Positions 26,582 through 35,661 of a stretch of 64,000 nt of DNA are shown in pieces; position 1 is the first letter of the stretch, and the number at the start of each line of letters is the position of its first letter. The stretch lies in NCBI RefSeq assembly GCF_022267315.1, contig NZ_JAIKLE010000022.1, forward strand, positions 62,001 through 126,000, in the 5' to 3' direction. Position numbers and translations under genes: made by a program. Below the pieces are notes generated by a model. That model had not been told where the DNA came from. It made no database searches and worked only from the letters and a program-made list of their open reading frames with translations. This DNA comes from Maribellus maritimus. GTDB taxonomy: Bacteria; Bacteroidota; Bacteroidia; Bacteroidales; Prolixibacteraceae.

Positions 26582-27277
26582 TTAATTTTCCCTGAATTTA
26601 TATCCTACTCCCCAGGTAGTCAAAATGTATTCGGGCTGATTTAAATTGGATTCGATTTTTGTTCGCAACCGATTGATGTGGGAATTTACTGTGTGTTCAA
26701 ATCCTTCAAATTCATACCCCCACACCTGATTGAGGAGCGACATTCGGGTAAACGTTTTTCCGGGATTTGAAGCAAGCAACACCAAAAGGTCAAATTCTTT
26801 TGGTGAAAGTTCAATTCTTTTTTTGTCAATTTCGACAATTCGCATCCCCACATTTATAAAGAGTTCCCCGTTTTTTATCTGTTTGTCGTTATCTTCTTGT
26901 GGTTGTTTTGAAATTTCCACACGACGAAGCACTGCTTTTACACGGGCAATTAGTTCGCGGACACTAAACGGTTTTGTTATATAATCGTCGGCACCAATTT
27001 CAAGACCCAACACTTTGTCTATTTCCTCTGATTTGGAAGTCAGCATTAAAATCGGTGTATTAATTTTTTCCTGTCTGACTTTTTTACAAATTTCAAACCC
27101 GTCGACAAACGGAAGACGAATGTCAAGTAGAATAAATTTATAGGTATTATTTAAGGCTTTTAACAGTCCTGTTTTCCCGTCAAAAGCCTTGTCAATTTCA
27201 AAATTCATATCTGATATGTGAATCGATATCAATTCGGAAATATCTTTGTCGTCTTCAATGATGAGAACCTTTTCCAT
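26582..27277 (-). CDS. OmpR/PhoB-family response regulator
   Basis: A 231-residue regulator with a receiver domain (about 1-120; acidic pocket Glu8, Asp9, Asp10; phospho-acceptor Asp52 in LLDIRLP; Lys in ITKPF) and a C-terminal winged helix DNA-binding domain (about 135-230; LSPKEFDLLVLLASNPGKTFTR and HINRLRTKIE ... TTWGVGYKF). It is the first gene of the operon with the sensor kinase. Its own promoter contains a pair of 11-bp direct repeats that also occurs before the tandem-domain lipoprotein gene, so autoregulation and control of that gene are predicted. Confidence 0.94.
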   Translation of the reverse strand: MEKVLIIEDDKDISELISIHISDMNFEIDKAFDGKTGLLKALNNTYKFILLDIRLPFVDGFEICKKVRQEKINTPILMLTSKSEEIDKVLGLEIGADDYITKPFSVRELIARVKAVLRRVEISKQPQEDNDKQIKNGELFINVGMRIVEIDKKRIELSPKEFDLLVLLASNPGKTFTRMSLLNQVWGYEFEGFEHTVNSHINRLRTKIESNLNQPEYILTTWGVGYKFREN

Positions 27278-27301
27278 TTTGTTTTTTCAAGTTTAACATT
27301 A

Positions 27302-27309
27302 CAAATGTA
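27302..27309 (-). promoter_or_regulatory. -7 element of the response-regulator operon
   Basis: TACATTTG on the minus strand matches TAnnTTTG perfectly and ends 24 nt before the ATG at 27277. No TTG box is present 19-21 bp upstream; the operator occupies that place, as in class II activated promoters. Confidence 0.6.
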
Positions 27310-27315
27310 TGTTCA

Positions 27316-27339
27316 GTTCATCACAGAAGTATCACAAAA
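27316..27339 (-). promoter_or_regulatory. direct-repeat operator upstream of the response-regulator gene
   Basis: On the + strand, ATCACAG then AAGTATCACAAAA (27320-27339) repeats the lipoprotein-gene operator with one mismatch in 20 bases. The second unit (27327-27337) is a perfect AAGTATCACAA; the first (27316-27326) keeps only the ATCACA half. The spacing to the -7 element and to the start codon is identical in both promoters. Confidence 0.65.
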
Positions 27340-27443
27340 TGGTAAAAGTTCCTAAACAAAAGTAATATATGAAGTAGTCAGGGGATTTAAACAAAATTCA
27401 ATATTAAACAAAACCGGAAATCATATAAAGGATATAAATTCAA

Positions 27444-28316
27444 TTATTTTATTTGATCACAATATTCTTTTAACCAACTGCTTCCTTTTAAATAATCCAA
27501 TTTCTCCAAAAATTTTTCAGATCTTCTGAGTGTTTTTTGAAAATTTCTTGGACTCCGACTATAGTTAAAAAAGCCATGTGTTTGCCTGCGATATCCTTTT
27601 AAAATACACTTATTACCTTCTTGTTTCATAGCCTGTTTAAAGCGAACCACATTTTCATAGGGAACGGTGGTATCATTTTTACCATGCATAATAAGAGTGG
27701 GTGGTACGCCCGTTGAAATATTATGAACAGGTGAAAGAGCAAACTCCCGGCCATCCATTTTTTCCTGACCATATCCTTTTTTTCCTGTGTCAACCACGGG
27801 GTTAAAAAGAATCAAAGCCTTTGGAACCGGCGAAACTGATAAGTCATCGGTGGATTCATTGACTTTATCGATAATTGCTGTGCAGGCCGCCAAATGTCCA
27901 CCGGCAGAGCCTCCTCCGGCAACAATCTTACTGGTGTCGACCCCCAACTCATCAGCATGTATTTTTATATATCGCATTGCCGAACGTGCATCTTTCACGC
28001 TCTCAAATGGTGAAGTTTTATGGCGGTTTTTTGTGCGATAATCCGGACAAATAGCAACCATGCCTCTTGATGCGTAGTACTCGGCCTGCAATTGAAAATG
28101 GCTTGGATCTCCGCTAACCCATCCTCCTCCAAAAAACAGCACAATGGAAGGCAATTTTATATCACTCAGTTTTGTTGGTCTGTAAATTATCATTTCTAAC
28201 TGGTGACCGTCTATCTGTTTATAAACCAAAACTGACTTTTCTACGTCAAAGTGTTGCGCCTTTAGCTGAAATGATGTTAAAAAAAAAACAAAAAATCCTA
28301 TTATTAATTTCTTCAT
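27444..28316 (-). CDS. secreted alpha/beta-hydrolase (esterase/lipase, HSL-like)
   Basis: A 290-residue exported esterase with signal peptide (about 1-20, ending LKAQ). The fold signature is FFGGGWVSGD (61-70), where the usual HGGG oxyanion loop is FGGG. The catalytic Ser137 lies in GGGSAGG, with Asp215 in HGKNDTTVP and His247 in QTHGFF. Such proteins act as acetyl, xylan or carboxyl esterases; the substrate is not determined. Its ATG directly follows the stop codon of the M28 peptidase gene with no gap, so the two are translated from one message. Confidence 0.88.
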   Translation of the reverse strand: MKKLIIGFFVFFLTSFQLKAQHFDVEKSVLVYKQIDGHQLEMIIYRPTKLSDIKLPSIVLFFGGGWVSGDPSHFQLQAEYYASRGMVAICPDYRTKNRHKTSPFESVKDARSAMRYIKIHADELGVDTSKIVAGGGSAGGHLAACTAIIDKVNESTDDLSVSPVPKALILFNPVVDTGKKGYGQEKMDGREFALSPVHNISTGVPPTLIMHGKNDTTVPYENVVRFKQAMKQEGNKCILKGYRRQTHGFFNYSRSPRNFQKTLRRSEKFLEKLDYLKGSSWLKEYCDQIK

Positions 28317-30083
28317 TTATAATTCAATTATTAATACAGTTTCTTTATCGTCCCTGATGATATCAACCGAAATTCGTTGACCGGCTTCAAGAGTTTGCAG
28401 GCGATTCATATAATCATAAATATTCCCGACTTTTTTCCCCTCTATGGCAGTGATAATATCTCCTTTTTTCATCCCTCCCTTATCAGCAGGTTTTCCTTTA
28501 CTGACGGCATCAATTCGCATCCCTCGTTTTTCAAGCCCCGCATAGTCAGGCATAATTCCCAATGTAACTTTAAACCTGCCTCCGCGACTACGTTGAAATT
28601 TTGCCCCTGCTTCCTGAAAAGTTAAAGCATCATCCCGCGAGGAAATTTCCTTTATAAGGGAATACGAATATTCAACCAGCTTTCTTTCTCCTTCATAATT
28701 AATAAACTGAGGATCGTCGTTGGGTGTATGATAATCAGAATGCGCTCCAGTTGAAATAAAAAATACCGGAATATTCTGTAAATAAAAAGAAGCATGATCA
28801 GAAGGCCCAACCCCTTCTTCAGAAAAAGCAAGTTCAAAACCATTGTTCAATTGTTTTAATAAATCTTCAGCTTCTTTTGAAGTTCCTGTTCCTCCGATAC
28901 TTATTGCATTTGTGGTGGTATCAAGTCTTCCTACCATATCGAAATTAAACATAGCCTTCATTTTTTCTGTTTCAACAGGCGGATCTGCAGTAAAAGCTTT
29001 TGATCCAACCAAGCCCATCTCTTCAGCCCCGAAGGCTACAAATATGATACTTCGTTTGTTTTCTCCGGTTGCGGCAAATTTTTCGGCAAGTTCAATTACT
29101 GCAGCTACCCCCGATGCGTTATCATCGGCTCCGTTGTGAACAGCAATTGTATCTACAGCACGCGAACCGGACCCTGGCCCGCCCATTCCCAAATGGTCGA
29201 AATGTGCACCAACCACAATATATTCGCCTTTTAAATTTTCGTCTTTTCCGGGAAGCATAGCTGCTACATTTTGCGATTGTGTTTCTTTAAGCTGAATGTT
29301 TACGATTGCTTTTACTTTCGTATCTGTTTCCAGTTGAACAGGTTTGTTTTCATCCGATATCTGTTTTTCAAGGGATGTGACTGTTTCCCCTTTTCCAGCC
29401 AGAATTTTATCGGCAACAGCACGTGTAATCTGGATAACCGGGATGGAATATCTGCTGCTGTTCTTATCAAAAAACAACGACGAAAGCTCATCATTCTCAC
29501 TAAAAGTGGGGCCTGCCACCAAAATTAAACCTACAGCATTTTTATCTGAAGCTGTTAATGCTTTTGCACGTTCCGAAGAAAACTCCACAAATGGGCTTTG
29601 AGGGTTATCCATATCGGGGTCGCCCTGTAAAGCCATTATCCATTTGCCTTCGGCATCGATACCTGCAAAGTCGTCCCACATCAACGTATCTTTATCAATA
29701 TCTATCCCGTATCCTGCAAAAATAACAGGCGCCTCAACTTCTGTATTTGCAGAAAAAGCGTAGGGCAAATAATCACTTTCAACTTCAAACGAAATTTCAT
29801 TAACAGAAAAAGTATTTCTCTCACCGACTTCCGCTGAAGCCACAAGGCTAAACTTTTGAAAACCATTATCAAATAACAAGTCCAGACCCGCATTTCCAAA
29901 CTTTGTTCGAATAAACTCCGCAGCAAGACGATCTCCTTCATCCCCTGTTTTCCTACCTTTTAAAGAATCTGATGCTAGATATGTTATATTTGTTTTTAAA
30001 TCTTCAACTGTTATATCGGGATTATATATCTTACCGCATGAAACAACTGCAAATACAAGAAGAATAAAGACTATGTTTTTCAT
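28317..30083 (-). CDS. M28-family metallopeptidase with PA and PDZ domains (lipoprotein)
   Basis: A 588-residue zinc aminopeptidase-type protein with lipoprotein signal ending VVSC (Cys16). A PA-like insert (about 110-230) precedes the M28 catalytic domain: GAHFDHLG (His294), NGADDNASG (Asp320/321), FGAEEMGL (Glu354/355), FDMVGR (Asp382) and SDYHTPND (His452), so all zinc ligands are present. A PDZ domain occupies about 495-588 (GGMKKGDIITAIEGKKVGNIYDYMNRL). It probably trims peptides in the periplasm or at the cell surface. It is the first gene of a two-gene operon with the esterase. Confidence 0.92.
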   Translation of the reverse strand: MKNIVFILLVFAVVSCGKIYNPDITVEDLKTNITYLASDSLKGRKTGDEGDRLAAEFIRTKFGNAGLDLLFDNGFQKFSLVASAEVGERNTFSVNEISFEVESDYLPYAFSANTEVEAPVIFAGYGIDIDKDTLMWDDFAGIDAEGKWIMALQGDPDMDNPQSPFVEFSSERAKALTASDKNAVGLILVAGPTFSENDELSSLFFDKNSSRYSIPVIQITRAVADKILAGKGETVTSLEKQISDENKPVQLETDTKVKAIVNIQLKETQSQNVAAMLPGKDENLKGEYIVVGAHFDHLGMGGPGSGSRAVDTIAVHNGADDNASGVAAVIELAEKFAATGENKRSIIFVAFGAEEMGLVGSKAFTADPPVETEKMKAMFNFDMVGRLDTTTNAISIGGTGTSKEAEDLLKQLNNGFELAFSEEGVGPSDHASFYLQNIPVFFISTGAHSDYHTPNDDPQFINYEGERKLVEYSYSLIKEISSRDDALTFQEAGAKFQRSRGGRFKVTLGIMPDYAGLEKRGMRIDAVSKGKPADKGGMKKGDIITAIEGKKVGNIYDYMNRLQTLEAGQRISVDIIRDDKETVLIIEL

Positions 30084-30223
30084 TTGTGTTCAATTTATAT
30101 TCTTGTTTCACAACATGGAATTATAAAACTGTTTATAAAATGAGCCTGTAATATTACGCATTAATCACGATTTAAAAAAAGGAGTTATGTATATTTACGG
30201 GCTTAAAATAATTTGACTTAGCA

Positions 30224-32311
30224 TTGATCGATTTTGGAACAAAATACTGGTTTATATTTTTGCCGCTTATAATTGTTACTGCGGCAATAATAGTAATTGT
30301 TCTTTATTACAAAAACACAAACAATAAAGAATTAACTAAAAATCAGATACGTATATTGAGTGCATTGCGTTTTATTTCGTTTTTTTTAGTTGCATTTTTA
30401 TTGTTGTCTCCGTTTATAAAAAACCTAAAAAAAATTGTTCAAAATCCGATAATCATTACTGCGTGGGATAATTCTGCATCTATGATTTCAGTGCCGGATT
30501 CCAGCCGGATAAAAAATGAAATTGATAACACCCGGCAACAAATTTCTGATGAATTGGGGAATTCCTACAGCATTGTAAGTTATGCTTTTGGTGAAAATAC
30601 AAGATTAACAAGCGAACCGAATTTTGAAGATAAAAATTCAAATTACAGTGAACTGATTTCAACCATAAACAACAATCATTTTAATGAAAATATTGGCGCA
30701 GTTGTTATTGCAGGTGACGGAATATACAACCAGGGAAAAAATCCTGTAAACCTCGCTGATGAGATAAACTACCCGGTTTACACCATTGGATTAGGTGATA
30801 CCCTTGAGACGACAGATGCCCGAATCGAAAATATTAGGGTAAACCGAACAGCATTCTCAGGAAACCGCTTTCCGGTAGAAGTTGAAACCTATTTTTCAAA
30901 ATTGAGAAATATACCGTTCAGGTTAACAGTATACGAAGATGAAACCGAAGTTACAGAAAAAGTTATCACTCCCGTCAACGACGATTATTTTGTTACGCAG
31001 GAATTTGTTTTGGAGGCTGGCTCACCTGGGTTAAAACACTTTTCGGTACAAATAGAATACGCAGAAAAAGAAAGAAATACCGACAACAATAAATCGGAAT
31101 TTGTTATAAATGTATTGGAAAACAAACAAAAAATTCTGATTCTTTCTGACGGGCCACACCCTGATATCGGGGCAATAAAAAACACACTCGATCTGCAGCA
31201 AACTTACGAAGTTTCTGTTTTTACTGACGAGCCTTATCCGTCCAATCTGGAAGATTTTAACCTTATCATTTTAAATCAGTTGCCAAGCGCATCAAAATCA
31301 GCTGCAACCATCATCAGCAAGGCTGAGGAAAATCGGTTACCTCTTTTGTTTATTGTTGGAAATAAAACCTTTTTACCGCAACTAAATGCACTGGACCAGG
31401 GAGCGAAAATTACACCACTGGCCGGCTCAGAAGAGGAAGTGCAGGCGACAATAAACCCCGGATATCGCATTTTTACACTGAGTGAAGAACTAACAGAAAT
31501 AGCCCGACGTTTTCCTCCGCTACTCGCCCCTTTTGCAGATTATGAAACAAATCCCGAGTTCTCCACACTTTTCTACCAAAAAATTAAAAATATTGAAACA
31601 GCCAAACCACTCATTATAACGGGAAATATAAATGGAAGAAAAACCGGTTTTATTTTTGGTGAAGGTCTTTGGCGCTGGCGACTGTACAACTATTATTTTG
31701 AACAAAACCAGGCCCAGTTTAATGAACTTATAAGCCAACTGGTTCAGTATCTCGCATTACGTGAAAATGAAGATAATTTTATTATTAATTTCCAACCGGT
31801 TTATGCAGAAACCGAAGAAGTTATTTTCAGAGCGGAAGTATATAATGAATCGTATGAAAAAATTACAACAGAAGAGATCAAAATCAAAATTTTAAACGAG
31901 GCCGGCGAGGAATTTGACTTTACTTTTGACGAGCAAAACGACAATTACTTTTTAAATGCAGGACACCTGCCGGAGGGGGATTACTCCTTTAACGCAGAAG
32001 TAAATATTGGTAAGGAAACATTTACAGAAACAGGTAATTTTACTGTAGTTACTGTAAATATCGAAAATACATTGAGTAAAGCAAATCATCAGGTCCTTTA
32101 TCAACTTGCCGGATTAAGTGGCGGAAAATTTTATCATCCCGGGCAAACTTCACAGTTGATTAGCGATATAAAAAACAACCAGGAATTAAAACCATCTGTC
32201 TATTTTCAGGAAATGATAAATGAACTGTTAAACCTGCGATGGCTGTTTGCTGTTGTACTAATACTATTGAGCGTGGAATGGTTTTTGAGGAAATATTGGG
32301 GTATTTATTAA
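30224..32311 (+). CDS. VWA-domain membrane protein
   Basis: A 695-residue inner-membrane protein. Two N-terminal transmembrane helices (about 7-30 and 43-65) are followed by a von Willebrand A-like domain with a MIDAS-type DNSASM (DxSxS) and VVIAGDGIYNQG. Ig-like beta domains follow, then a C-terminal transmembrane helix (about 672-688). This is the layout of Bacteroidota VWA and glutamine-amidotransferase-like membrane proteins related to the Bat group. The only start in frame that keeps the first helix is TTG at 30224, since an in-frame stop lies five codons upstream. It heads a run of three lipoprotein genes (16 bp, then overlaps or zero gaps), suggesting one complex or process at the envelope. 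Function is unknown. Confidence 0.75.
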   Translation: MIDFGTKYWFIFLPLIIVTAAIIVIVLYYKNTNNKELTKNQIRILSALRFISFFLVAFLLLSPFIKNLKKIVQNPIIITAWDNSASMISVPDSSRIKNEIDNTRQQISDELGNSYSIVSYAFGENTRLTSEPNFEDKNSNYSELISTINNNHFNENIGAVVIAGDGIYNQGKNPVNLADEINYPVYTIGLGDTLETTDARIENIRVNRTAFSGNRFPVEVETYFSKLRNIPFRLTVYEDETEVTEKVITPVNDDYFVTQEFVLEAGSPGLKHFSVQIEYAEKERNTDNNKSEFVINVLENKQKILILSDGPHPDIGAIKNTLDLQQTYEVSVFTDEPYPSNLEDFNLIILNQLPSASKSAATIISKAEENRLPLLFIVGNKTFLPQLNALDQGAKITPLAGSEEEVQATINPGYRIFTLSEELTEIARRFPPLLAPFADYETNPEFSTLFYQKIKNIETAKPLIITGNINGRKTGFIFGEGLWRWRLYNYYFEQNQAQFNELISQLVQYLALRENEDNFIINFQPVYAETEEVIFRAEVYNESYEKITTEEIKIKILNEAGEEFDFTFDEQNDNYFLNAGHLPEGDYSFNAEVNIGKETFTETGNFTVVTVNIENTLSKANHQVLYQLAGLSGGKFYHPGQTSQLISDIKNNQELKPSVYFQEMINELLNLRWLFAVVLILLSVEWFLRKYWGIY

Positions 32312-32327
32312 AAGGTTTCATGAGCAT

Positions 32328-33386
32328 ATGGAACAACAATTAAAAAGAGCACTAAAATTTGTTTCAATAATAATTTTTGCAGTCACTTTTGTTTCGTGTG
32401 TAACGACGCAAAATCTGACCATTGAAATTCCGCAACCCGGAAGCAAGGAACTTCCAGCCAACATCAGGAGTTTGACAATTGTAAACCGGACAGTGGATGA
32501 TCAGTATCAAAATCTTGAGTCCGATTCTCTGCAAAATATATTTTTCAGAAAGCAGTTTGATCTCGATACCACGATTTATGATTTGCAAGCTGTTGACACA
32601 ACCATGAAAGCTTTGGGAGAACTATTGTTTGAGTCAGGAAGGTACGACTATGTTATTCCCGTTGATCGTTTTCTTGACTTCAGAAAAAATTCATTCCTGA
32701 GTTTAGAGATGTCTTGGGAAGAGGTTAAGAACCTTTGTGAGACATACAATACCGATGCAGTTTTATCTATGGACTACTACAAAACGACACTTGAAACTGA
32801 TTACGGCAGGGAAACATTTTATGACCCGATTAGCGACAACTATTTTGAAGCGTCGGCTGCACAAATGCAAATCAACTATGAAGTTATGTTTCGTGTTTAC
32901 GATCCGGAGCAAGAAAAAGTGCTTTTGCGCGAATTTTTGCGGGATACATTAATTTGGGAAGATGCAGATATTAATGCGCGGCAACTTTTTGGTCAATTTA
33001 CACCTGTTAAGCAAGCTTTAACAGAAGCTGGAATCGCCATTGCACTCGATCTTTCCGATAAAATAAGTACCCGGTGGCGAAGCGAAAGAAGAACTTATTT
33101 TTCCTCGGGGCCGGATGAGTTGGAACACGGAGCAAGTTTGGCCAAAAATGGAGAATGGGAGGCAGCCATAGCTGTATGGCAGGAATTAGAAAGTAGCAGC
33201 GATTCAAAATCAATAAAAAGTAAAGCACAGTTCAATATCGCTGTAGCATACGAAATATTGGGAGATATAGATCAGGCAGTAACATGGGCGGTAAAATCAT
33301 ATGAAACAATGTTCAGGTCGCAAACTTATACCTATTTGGAAAAACTTCAGAAAAGGAAAAAAGAACTTAAAAATTTAAAGCCATGA
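32328..33386 (+). CDS. DUF6340-like lipoprotein, copy 1 of 3
   Basis: A 352-residue lipoprotein with signal ending VSC (Cys24). The mature protein begins with a beta-strand region typical of this Bacteroidota family (IEIPQPGSKELPANIRSLTIVNR). The C-terminal third contains TPR-like helices (SLAKNGEWEAAIAVWQEL and AQFNIAVAYEILGDIDQAVTWAVKSYE). It is homologous to the next two genes. Its end overlaps the start of copy 2 by 4 bp. The family name is from memory; no biochemical role is known to me. Confidence 0.7.
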   Translation: MEQQLKRALKFVSIIIFAVTFVSCVTTQNLTIEIPQPGSKELPANIRSLTIVNRTVDDQYQNLESDSLQNIFFRKQFDLDTTIYDLQAVDTTMKALGELLFESGRYDYVIPVDRFLDFRKNSFLSLEMSWEEVKNLCETYNTDAVLSMDYYKTTLETDYGRETFYDPISDNYFEASAAQMQINYEVMFRVYDPEQEKVLLREFLRDTLIWEDADINARQLFGQFTPVKQALTEAGIAIALDLSDKISTRWRSERRTYFSSGPDELEHGASLAKNGEWEAAIAVWQELESSSDSKSIKSKAQFNIAVAYEILGDIDQAVTWAVKSYETMFRSQTYTYLEKLQKRKKELKNLKP

Positions 33387-34408
33387 ACCGATTTATCTTA
33401 CTCACCTTTATCATTGCCATTTTCTCTTCATGCACCGTTTACAAAGAATATCCGATTGATATTTATAAACCCGGCGATATTCCGATACCTTCTGATGCCC
33501 AAAGTGTAGTTTTGGTTTACAGAAATTTCAAATATCCTGCAGATACCCTTCAACGCTACTATAAAGATGATTACAAGCTTCGAAAAGCCCGTACGAATCC
33601 GGATAAACTTGATAGTATTCTGGTTACTGCGTGTTTAAATGAATTAGCAAAAAACCTGAAAACAAAGAATGCGTTTACTGATATTAAAATTATGCCTTAT
33701 CATTCTTTTAAAAGACATTCGGGAAGCAAACTTCCTCCATTAGATTTTGATTTGGTCAAACAAATTACAGAAACAACTCACACCGACTTGTTAATTTCTC
33801 TGGAAACATTTTCGTATTTTTTTTCTGAGTATTCAGAAAGTTACGAATCGCCAAAATCGAACGAGGTAATTACGGCAAATGTTTGGGCGGTATTTGATCC
33901 GGTACAAGAAAATCTGGTGGAAAGAAAAGCATTAATCGATACAGTTTTTTGGAATGGATACGATGAAAGCGGAAATTACAACAAAAATTACCAGTTACCT
34001 CCACGCGAAACAGCATTGAGAATTGCATCACAATTGAGTGGGGAAAATTACTCGAAACGCTTCTTTGCATCGTGGCAAACCGTAAAAAGGATATATTCCA
34101 TACCGCCACTCCCCGACTTTGAACAGGCAGCTAATTATATTAGCGAAGGAGATTGGAACAAAGCGATTGCTTTGTGGGAAAAATATGCTTCAGAGAACAA
34201 CGGCAAGCTGGCTATAAACGCCCGTTATAACCTAGCGCTGGCCTACGAAATGAAAGATGATATTGAGATGGCCTCACGTTGGGCAAATGCGGCTCAAAAT
34301 CTTGCAGTTGAATACCGAAATAAAGAAGAACTGAAAATGATACTCTCGTATCAGAATATATTAAAACAAAGAAAAAAAGACATTGCGAAACTAAATAGCC
34401 AGAACTAA
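33383..34408 (+). CDS. DUF6340-like lipoprotein, copy 2 of 3
   Basis: A 341-residue lipoprotein with signal ending FSSC (Cys17). It shares the N-terminal pattern YPIDIYKPGDIPIPSDAQSVVLVYRN with the flanking copies and the C-terminal TPR-like stretch ISEGDWNKAIALWEKYA ... ARYNLALAYEMKDDIEMASRWANAA. Overlap with copy 1 (ATGA) and zero gap to copy 3 show tight coupling. Sequence identity to its neighbours is low outside the conserved motifs, so the triplication is old. Confidence 0.7.
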   Translation: MNRFILLTFIIAIFSSCTVYKEYPIDIYKPGDIPIPSDAQSVVLVYRNFKYPADTLQRYYKDDYKLRKARTNPDKLDSILVTACLNELAKNLKTKNAFTDIKIMPYHSFKRHSGSKLPPLDFDLVKQITETTHTDLLISLETFSYFFSEYSESYESPKSNEVITANVWAVFDPVQENLVERKALIDTVFWNGYDESGNYNKNYQLPPRETALRIASQLSGENYSKRFFASWQTVKRIYSIPPLPDFEQAANYISEGDWNKAIALWEKYASENNGKLAINARYNLALAYEMKDDIEMASRWANAAQNLAVEYRNKEELKMILSYQNILKQRKKDIAKLNSQN

Positions 34409-35602
34409 ATGAGGCCAAGCCTTTATTTCCTGCTCCTAATCATTACACTAGGCGCACTACAAGGTTGCAACACACTATACAGTTATAGTTTGATTGACAT
34501 TGAGGTCGTTGAACCGGGAAAACTCATTCTTCCTGAAAAATATACAACAGCAGCCATCCGCTACAATAATATCATGGATTCTTATTATTCAAACAACAGT
34601 ACCTATTATATAAATTCGAAGGCTCACATCGATACTACAAAATTGGATAGTTTAGCTTCCATAATTTATTTTAACTCTGCTATTGAAAATCTGAATAAAC
34701 AAATTTATTTCGACTCCATAATTGAATTAAACGAAAATGATAAACCACAGTATTATATTATTGATTCCCTGGTTCACCTTCATGAAGTTGACACTTCAAA
34801 ATTAGATGAATATGTTTTGTATCCTTCAGTTTTATTGTTAAGTCAAATAGCTAAACAGAACCAGTTTGCGGGAATAGGAAAACAAACTCAAAAAATATTG
34901 GATCCCAAACTTGGTTTATATACTACAGAAGAGTTAAAAAAAATCGCGGATTCGACACATGCCGATTTATTTATTTCTCTTGACTATTTTTCTTCCGTTG
35001 ATGTTGAACTTGTACAAAAACTGCCAACAAATCATTTCTATGGTAATACTTCTGTTTATGGTGTTGGATTATGGAACTTCTATGATTTAAGAACCTATAA
35101 ATCTGCTTTTTTTTATGACCAGCTTGATACACTAACATGGGACAGCCATGAAGAACTTAAGTCATACGTTGAAAAAAGTCTCCCGCCGCGAAGGGATGCA
35201 GTTCTAAACGCAGCCGATATAATGGGAATAAGGCTGGTTGAAAAACTTATCCCTCATTGGAGCACAGAACAAAGGCTTTATTACATTTCGGGACATGTAG
35301 AACTGCAAAAAACCAAACAATTGGTAGAAAAAGGAAAATGGCTCGAGGCAGCTGAAATATGGAAAGCCAACGTAAAAAATCCCAACAAAAAAATCGCTGC
35401 AAAATCAATGTATAACCTTGGAGTAGCTTGTGAAATGCAGGGTGATTTGGAAGCTGCCATAGACTGGGTTGTGAAATCTTTTCAGGTATTTGGAAACAAA
35501 AATGAATTTCACTACCTCAATTGTATGGACTACATAAATATACTAGGCCAAAGAAAGTTGAATTTTAAACTCATCAATCAGCAACTGGATTATACTCTAT
35601 AA
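34409..35602 (+). CDS. DUF6340-like lipoprotein, copy 3 of 3
   Basis: A 397-residue lipoprotein with signal ending LQGC (Cys20), longer than its two upstream paralogues by an insert of about 50 residues in the first half (YFDSIIELNENDKPQYYIIDSLVH). Shared features are the IEVVEPGKLILPEKYTTAAIRYNN start and the C-terminal LVEKGKWLEAAEIWKANV ... MYNLGVACEMQGDLEAAIDWVVKSFQ. Its ATG abuts the stop codon of copy 2. A terminator-like hairpin follows. Confidence 0.7.
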   Translation: MRPSLYFLLLIITLGALQGCNTLYSYSLIDIEVVEPGKLILPEKYTTAAIRYNNIMDSYYSNNSTYYINSKAHIDTTKLDSLASIIYFNSAIENLNKQIYFDSIIELNENDKPQYYIIDSLVHLHEVDTSKLDEYVLYPSVLLLSQIAKQNQFAGIGKQTQKILDPKLGLYTTEELKKIADSTHADLFISLDYFSSVDVELVQKLPTNHFYGNTSVYGVGLWNFYDLRTYKSAFFYDQLDTLTWDSHEELKSYVEKSLPPRRDAVLNAADIMGIRLVEKLIPHWSTEQRLYYISGHVELQKTKQLVEKGKWLEAAEIWKANVKNPNKKIAAKSMYNLGVACEMQGDLEAAIDWVVKSFQVFGNKNEFHYLNCMDYINILGQRKLNFKLINQQLDYTL

Positions 35603-35640
35603 AAATAGCCGAATCTTTTTCAAAATCCGACTATTTATTT
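35601..35640. terminator. terminator-like hairpin between convergent genes
   Basis: AAATAGCCGAATC (35603-35615) pairs imperfectly with ATCCGACTATTT (35625-35636); the + strand continues ATTT and the minus strand continues into a short T-run. It sits between the convergent lipoprotein operon and the GH51 gene, so it could serve both. Confidence 0.5.
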
Positions 35641-35661
35641 GAAATGATGCAATTAAGGTTT

